Origin: Betaproteobacteria bacterium
GTDB taxonomy: Bacteria > Pseudomonadota > Gammaproteobacteria > Burkholderiales > Burkholderiaceae_C
Reading direction: 5' to 3'
Length of the DNA: 9,350 bases
Assembly (NCBI GenBank): GCA_009923895.1
Contig: RFSP01000056.1
Location: 1-9,350 of the forward strand
Made by a program: the position numbers and the translations under genes. The notes beneath the pieces were generated by a model. The model saw only the letters and a list, made by a program, of their open reading frames with translations. It was not told where the DNA came from and searched no databases. Positions 5,944-9,350 of the stretch are shown here, in pieces (positions within the stretch are counted from its first letter, which is position 1; each line of letters begins with the position of its first letter).

Positions 5944-6430
5944 CCCTTCTAGCGCCCAGCGGGGCTTTTCCATCGTGGAAGCCTTGGTGGCCATGGCCCT
6001 GATGGGTTTGGCCTTTGGCTCGGCGTTGCAAAGCCACGTTCGCTTGCAGGCCGCCAGTGACGTGGTTCGGCAGCGAGGAGAAGCCCTGCGCTGGGCTGAG
6101 GCAGAGTCAGAAATTCTGCGCGGTGCTGTGTTTCGCAGAGGTGTGCAAGGGGGGTCGGCTTGGGGCGATCTGACCAGCGCTTCTTCGCTTGTGGCCTCCA
6201 CCTCAGCGGATGCTTCCACCTGGCCCTCGGGATGGCAGATCGATCGGCAAGTGCAAACGCACGGACCAGCCGATGTGGGTCCGCTCAAGGCCATACGTTT
6301 GCGCGTGAGCTGGACCGATCGTTTCGGCAAGCCACATGCCTTGTGGCTCGACAGCCTGTTGGCCGGGCAGGATCCGGCCCTTGCCGACTGGCCCTCTCGC
6401 CTCTCGCCGCCGGTCCAGCCATGGCCGTAG
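5933..6430 (+). CDS. PilV/GspI-like minor pilin
   Basis: The 165-residue prepilin has an 11-residue leader (MTSSPSSAQRG) cleaved after G11 and a mature start FSIVEALVAMALMGLAFGSAL, with Glu (E16) at position 5. This is the PilV/GspI type, which pairs with FimT, PilW and PilX in the priming complex. Mid-sequence it has an amphipathic helix (RQRGEALRWAEAESEILR) and a later short beta-rich region. The start is GTG at 5933, with G-rich GGGGGA (5923-5928) 4 nt before it as a probable Shine-Dalgarno site. No in-frame ATG gives a proper leader. It overlaps the PilX-like stop by 11 nt. It is the last gene of the pilin set; its stop codon TAG (6428-6430) lies in a hexamer repeat, and ribD starts 27 nt later, so readthrough transcription into the rib genes is likely. 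Confidence 0.78.
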   Translation: MTSSPSSAQRGFSIVEALVAMALMGLAFGSALQSHVRLQAASDVVRQRGEALRWAEAESEILRGAVFRRGVQGGSAWGDLTSASSLVASTSADASTWPSGWQIDRQVQTHGPADVGPLKAIRLRVSWTDRFGKPHALWLDSLLAGQDPALADWPSRLSPPVQPWP

Positions 6431-6448
6431 CCGCGGCCGTGGCCGTAG
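6423..6448 (+). repeat. Hexamer repeat across the pilV stop and ribD leader
   Basis: Units GGCCGT (6423-6428), AGCCGC (6429-6434), GGCCGT (6435-6440) and GGCCGT (6441-6446) run in a 6-bp period, ending in AG. They contain the stop codon of the PilV-like gene and run into the -10-like TAGACT before ribD. Copy-number change would alter the spacing but, being in threes, would not shift frames. Confidence 0.6.
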
Positions 6449-6451
6449 ACT
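6446..6451 (+). promoter_or_regulatory. -10-like hexamer just before ribD
   Basis: TAGACT at 6446-6451 is followed by 6 nt (AGGCAC) and the ribD ATG at 6458, the same spacing as before the fimT-like gene and ribBX. It would start transcription at the A of ATG. Only a short AGG is available as a Shine-Dalgarno site. It matches the -10 consensus less well than the other two. Confidence 0.3.
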
Positions 6452-6457
6452 AGGCAC

Positions 6458-7567
6458 ATGTTCAGTACCTCGGACCGTGACCGACTTCAACAGGCCTTGG
6501 CTTTGGCGCACGAGGCCATCGGGCGCTCCGACCCCAATCCAAGGGTCGGATGCGTCATCGGGTCGCCTGAAGGCCAGACATGGGCTACAGGGTCCACGCA
6601 AGTACCGGGCTCGGCCCATGCCGAGGCGGCGGCCTTGTCACAGGCGCAGTCGAAAGGCTTGGATTTGAAGGGAGCCACGGCCTGGGTGACCTTGGAGCCC
6701 TGTGCGCACCATGGACGTACGCCACCGTGCGCCGATGCGCTGGTGCGAGCCGGTGTGGCTCGGGTGGTCGTCGGGTCCATGGACCCTTTTCCCCAAGTCA
6801 ACGGTCAAGGCGTTGAACGCTTGCGCGCAGCCGGGGTGCAGGTGGACGTGATGCCCGCAGAGGACCCGCTGGCTGCGGCCTGCCGAGATCTCAATATCGG
6901 TTTTTTTTCGCGCATTGAACGGGGCCGGCCTTGGGTCCGCATGAAGATTGCCGCCTCACTCGATGGCCGCACCGCCCTGCCCGATGGCACCAGTCAGTGG
7001 ATCACCCAAGCGCCTGCCAGGATCGATGGGCACGCTTGGCGCAAGCGCTCCGGGGCCGTCTTGAGTGGGATCGGTACCGTGTTGGAGGACAACCCCCGGC
7101 TCGATGTGAGAGAGGTACCCACGCTGCAACAGCCGCTGCGCGTGATCGTGGACTCCAAGCTGCAAACACCTGCGCAGGCACGGGTCTTGGCGCCGCCGGG
7201 CCAAGTCTTGATTTACGCGGCCGAAGAGTCCACCCAACGCCAGCAGGCCTTGCAAGACCAAGGTGCAGAAATCGTCTTTTTGCCCGGGCCCCACGGAAAG
7301 GTCGATTTGTCGGCCCTGGTGCACGACTTGGGCCAACGCCATGTCAATGAAGTGCATGTGGAGGCCGGCCACAAGCTCAACGGCTCCTTGCTCAAAGCCG
7401 GGCTGGTGGATGAGCTGTTGGTGTACATGGCGCCCATGCTCTTGGGAGAAGGCCGAGAAATGGCCCAAGTCGGTCTGTTGCCGGGCCTGCAGGCGGCCCC
7501 ACGGTGGCAATTTGTCGATGTCCAACGGGTGGGCGAAGATTTGCGAATGCGCCTGAAGCGCACCTGA
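6458..7567 (+). CDS. ribD: Bifunctional riboflavin deaminase/reductase RibD
   Basis: RibD carries out two steps of riboflavin synthesis in the cytoplasm: deamination of the diaminopyrimidine made from GTP, then NADPH-dependent reduction of the ribosyl side chain. The 369 residues match the family. The N-terminal deaminase domain (about 1-146) has the zinc and catalytic set H54-A-E56 in SAHAEAAAL, and C82 and C91 in EPCAHHGRTPPC. It also has the NPRVGCVI motif. The C-terminal reductase domain (about 157-365) has WVRMKIAASLDGRTAL, SQWIT, a GIGTVLEDNPRL motif and VEAGHKLNGSLL near the substrate site. The ATG at 6458 lies 27 nt after the PilV-like stop. A run of eight T (6901-6908) lies in codons 148-151. 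The next gene is ribBX, with no riboflavin synthase between. Confidence 0.96.
   Translation: MFSTSDRDRLQQALALAHEAIGRSDPNPRVGCVIGSPEGQTWATGSTQVPGSAHAEAAALSQAQSKGLDLKGATAWVTLEPCAHHGRTPPCADALVRAGVARVVVGSMDPFPQVNGQGVERLRAAGVQVDVMPAEDPLAAACRDLNIGFFSRIERGRPWVRMKIAASLDGRTALPDGTSQWITQAPARIDGHAWRKRSGAVLSGIGTVLEDNPRLDVREVPTLQQPLRVIVDSKLQTPAQARVLAPPGQVLIYAAEESTQRQQALQDQGAEIVFLPGPHGKVDLSALVHDLGQRHVNEVHVEAGHKLNGSLLKAGLVDELLVYMAPMLLGEGREMAQVGLLPGLQAAPRWQFVDVQRVGEDLRMRLKRT
6901..6908 (+). repeat. T8 homopolymer tract inside ribD
   Basis: Eight consecutive T bases fall within codons for GFFS at residues 148-151, at the joint between the deaminase and reductase domains. Such a run stands out in this GC-rich coding sequence and is a possible slippage site in replication or transcription. 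The frame is intact here. Confidence 0.8.
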
Positions 7568-7596
7568 GACACGGCAGAAGTCATTGGCCCCCCGCC

Positions 7597-7602
7597 TACA
7601 AT
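7597..7602 (+). promoter_or_regulatory. -10-like hexamer just before ribBX
   Basis: TACAAT at 7597-7602 is one base from the -10 consensus. It is followed by 6 nt (GTCGGG) and the ATG at 7609, so a transcript would begin at the start codon. There is no purine-rich Shine-Dalgarno site. No good -35 hexamer is seen 16-18 bp upstream. The 41-nt ribD-ribBX gap is too short for an FMN riboswitch. Confidence 0.5.
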
Positions 7603-7608
7603 GTCGGG

Positions 7609-8718
7609 ATGCCCATATCCCCCATTCCTGAGTTGGTGGCCGAGCTGGCCGCTGGCCGCATGATTGTCCTGGTGGACGAAGAGGATCGCGAGAACGAAGG
7701 CGACCTGGTCATCGCGGCTGAACACATCACGCCCGAGGCCATCAATTTCATGGCCCGGTTTGCGCGCGGCCTGATTTGCTTGACCCTGACCCGCGAGCAC
7801 TGCGAACGCCTGCAACTGCCGCCCATGGCCTCGCGCAACGGCACCAAGCATGGGACCGCCTTCACCGTGTCGATTGAAGCAGCCAGCGGCGTGACCACGG
7901 GCATCTCGGCGGCCGACCGGGCTCGCACCGTGCAAGCGGCCGTGGCCAAGAACGCCAAGCCCTCTGACCTGGTGCAACCCGGTCACATCTTTCCGCTGCA
8001 AGCCCAAGATGGCGGCGTGTTGATGCGAGCAGGTCATACCGAGGCCGGATGCGACCTGGCCGGCATGGCCGGGCTGACACCCGCAGCGGTCATCTGCGAG
8101 GTGATGAAAGACGACGGCACCATGGCTCGCCTGCCCGATCTGGAAGTCTTTGCGCAATTGCACGGGCTCAAGATCGGCACGATTGCCGACCTCATCAGCT
8201 TTCGCAGCCAACACGAGTCCTTGGTGCAACGCGTGGTGCAACGTCCGCTGCACACTGCCCAGGGGCTTTTTGAGTGCGTGGCGTTTCGCGATCGCAGCCA
8301 GGGCTTGCATCTGGCGCTGCTGCACGGCCAATGGGCGCCTGGCGACGAAGTCATGGTGCGCGTGCACGAGCCCTTTACGGCATTGGACTTGTTGGATGCC
8401 TCCAACCACAGTGGTCACTCCTGGCCGCTGGCGCAGGCCTTGACCACATTGCAAGCGTCGCGGGCCGGCGTGGCCGTGCTGCTCAACTGCGGCCAAGGGG
8501 TGGACGCCCTGCTGCCGCAGTTGCGACCATCGAACGACAACGTGGCTTCGAGGTCTCAAATGGACTTGCGCACCTACGGCGTGGGGGCGCAAATTTTGCG
8601 CGAGCTGGGTGTGACCCGAATGAAGTTGCTCGGCAGCCCTCGACGCATGCCCAGCATGACGGGATACGGCTTGGAAGTGACGGGGTTCATGCCCTCGGCC
8701 CCCACGAAGTCCCATTGA
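7609..8718 (+). CDS. ribB: RibBX: DHBP synthase fused to a degenerate GTP cyclohydrolase II domain
   Basis: The N-terminal half (about 1-200) is 3,4-dihydroxy-2-butanone-4-phosphate synthase, which makes the four-carbon unit of riboflavin from ribulose-5-phosphate. Its key motifs are intact: VDEEDRENEGD (22-32), RAGHTEAGCDL (140-150) and VICEVMKDDGTMARLPDL (161-178). The C-terminal half (about 205-369) looks like RibA but lacks its active-site parts: the three zinc cysteines of the CDCG-type motif are missing, and the QEGRGIG motif is replaced by NCGQGVD (293-299). Only the late part, MDLRTYGVGAQILRELGV (318-335) and GYGLEVTGF, stays RibA-like. This is the RibBX form described in proteobacteria, thought to lack GTP cyclohydrolase activity, so a separate ribA is expected elsewhere. 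The ATG at 7609 gives the normal RibB N-terminus. ribH follows after 21 nt. Confidence 0.92.
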   Translation: MPISPIPELVAELAAGRMIVLVDEEDRENEGDLVIAAEHITPEAINFMARFARGLICLTLTREHCERLQLPPMASRNGTKHGTAFTVSIEAASGVTTGISAADRARTVQAAVAKNAKPSDLVQPGHIFPLQAQDGGVLMRAGHTEAGCDLAGMAGLTPAAVICEVMKDDGTMARLPDLEVFAQLHGLKIGTIADLISFRSQHESLVQRVVQRPLHTAQGLFECVAFRDRSQGLHLALLHGQWAPGDEVMVRVHEPFTALDLLDASNHSGHSWPLAQALTTLQASRAGVAVLLNCGQGVDALLPQLRPSNDNVASRSQMDLRTYGVGAQILRELGVTRMKLLGSPRRMPSMTGYGLEVTGFMPSAPTKSH

Positions 8719-8739
8719 CCGGCTCAGCGAGAAGACGCC

Positions 8740-9204
8740 ATGAAAGATGCCAACCAAGGAAGCCCCGTCGTGCTCAACGGCAAAGGACTGCGCATAGGCG
8801 TGGTTCGGGCCCGGTTCAACGACGACATCACCTCCTCACTCGCCAAAGCTTGCCGTGCCGAACTGCTGAGTCTGGGCGTGGCCGCCCAGGACATTGATGA
8901 ATTCACCGTGCCCGGAGCCCTGGAGGTCCCCGTGGCCCTGAAAGCACTGGCAGACAGCGGCGACTATGACGCCCTGGTGGCGGTGGGCTGCATCATTCGC
9001 GGTGAGACCTATCATTTTGAATTGGTGGCCAATGAAAGCGGCGCCGGTGTGACCCGCGTGTCTCTCGATCATGTGTTGCCCATCGCCAACGTCATCCTGA
9101 CCGTCGAGAACGAGGCTCAGGCCTGGGCCCGTGTGGACGACAAAGGTCGCGACGCCGCCCGTGTGGCCGTTGAGATGGCCTTGCTCATGGACGACATTTC
9201 ATGA
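8740..9204 (+). CDS. ribH: 6,7-dimethyl-8-ribityllumazine synthase
   Basis: RibH condenses the RibB and RibD products to form lumazine, the substrate of riboflavin synthase. The 154 residues match the family, which forms pentamers or 60-mer capsids. Visible motifs are RARFN (23-27), FTVPGALEVPVAL (55-67), GCIIRGETYHFELVANES (83-100) with the likely proton-donor H92, and PIANVILTVENEAQAWAR (114-131) with R131 near the phosphate site. The ATG at 8740 is preceded by GCGAGAAG as a fair Shine-Dalgarno site. It lies 21 nt after ribBX. The stop overlaps the nusB start (ATGA), the usual rib-nus arrangement. No riboflavin synthase gene is found next to it. Confidence 0.97.
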   Translation: MKDANQGSPVVLNGKGLRIGVVRARFNDDITSSLAKACRAELLSLGVAAQDIDEFTVPGALEVPVALKALADSGDYDALVAVGCIIRGETYHFELVANESGAGVTRVSLDHVLPIANVILTVENEAQAWARVDDKGRDAARVAVEMALLMDDIS

Positions 9205-9350
9205 GTGAGTCTGCCCCCATCCGCTCCCCTGGCGCACGACGTGCGGCTTCAAAGTCGGCACCAAAATCAGCCCGCAGGCGCTCGCGTGAACTGGCCCTGC
9301 AAGGGCTTTATGAGTGGTTGATTTCCGGCACGGATGCGGGCGTCATCGAC
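9201..9350 (+). CDS. nusB: Transcription antitermination factor NusB, 5' part only
   Basis: Fifty codons are present before the window ends. NusB binds boxA RNA with NusE (ribosomal protein S10) and supports antitermination of rRNA transcription. After a basic, low-complexity leader (residues 1-25), the first NusB helix is visible as RRRSRELALQGLYEWLISG (25-43), close to the family pattern of an arginine-rich start, then ALQ-LY-W. The ATG at 9201 overlaps the ribH stop codon, so translation is probably coupled. The rest of the gene, and whether the protein is full length, cannot be seen. Confidence 0.88.
   Translation, partial: MSESAPIRSPGARRAASKSAPKSARRRSRELALQGLYEWLISGTDAGVID

Noticed and set aside
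5302..6459. 385-codon open frame on the minus strand opposite the PilX-like and PilV-like genes
   Set aside because: It is rich in Arg, Pro and Ser without motifs, while both + strand genes have prepilin-type N-termini and overlapping start/stop codons.
7568..7608. FMN riboswitch before ribBX
   Set aside because: Only 41 nt separate the genes, far too short for the roughly 130-nt element, and none of its conserved blocks was seen here or upstream of ribD.
7213..8757. 514-codon open frame on the minus strand opposite ribBX and the 3' part of ribD
   Set aside because: It mirrors well-recognised rib genes on the + strand, its translation has no domain I recognise, and long antisense frames are common in GC-rich genes.

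Overview
The window reads as chromosomal DNA of a betaproteobacterium, most likely Burkholderiales of the Comamonadaceae type. The reasons are the high GC content, the glyA-nrdR pair, a rib cluster running into nusB, a RibB protein fused to a decayed GTP cyclohydrolase II domain, and the style of the minor pilin genes. Every supported gene is on the + strand. This assignment is inference from gene order and protein motifs; no search was run.

Region 1 (37-2708) holds a membrane-anchored SLT-type lytic transglycosylase, then glyA (serine hydroxymethyltransferase) and nrdR (repressor of ribonucleotide reductase genes). A 10-bp-period tandem array covers the transglycosylase stop codon and the leader of glyA. 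Region 2 (2848-6430) is a tightly packed set of five type IV pilus minor pilin/pseudopilin-like genes: FimT/GspH-like, PilE-like, PilW-like, an enlarged PilX-like protein and PilV-like. Each start overlaps the previous stop by 4-13 nt, which suggests one translationally coupled operon. No pilY1 lies within the set. Region 3 (6458-9350) is the riboflavin cluster: ribD, a ribBA-type gene whose RibA half lacks its catalytic zinc cysteines (RibBX type), ribH, and the 5' end of nusB. No riboflavin synthase (ribE) gene and no visible FMN riboswitch lie in this cluster.

The pilin genes probably build the initiation/tip complex of a type IV pilus. The FimT-like protein carries the C-terminal GRxR motif linked to DNA binding in natural transformation. 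The rib genes convert the GTP-derived pyrimidine and ribulose-5-phosphate into lumazine. The RibA and RibE steps must be encoded elsewhere.

The most interesting non-coding pattern is a TAnnnT (-10-like) hexamer ending exactly 6 nt before the ATG of three genes (fimT-like, ribD, ribBX), none with a clear Shine-Dalgarno site. That is the layout expected of leaderless mRNAs. No novel defence system, mobile element, CRISPR array or RNA gene was found; apart from these patterns the region looks like ordinary chromosome.
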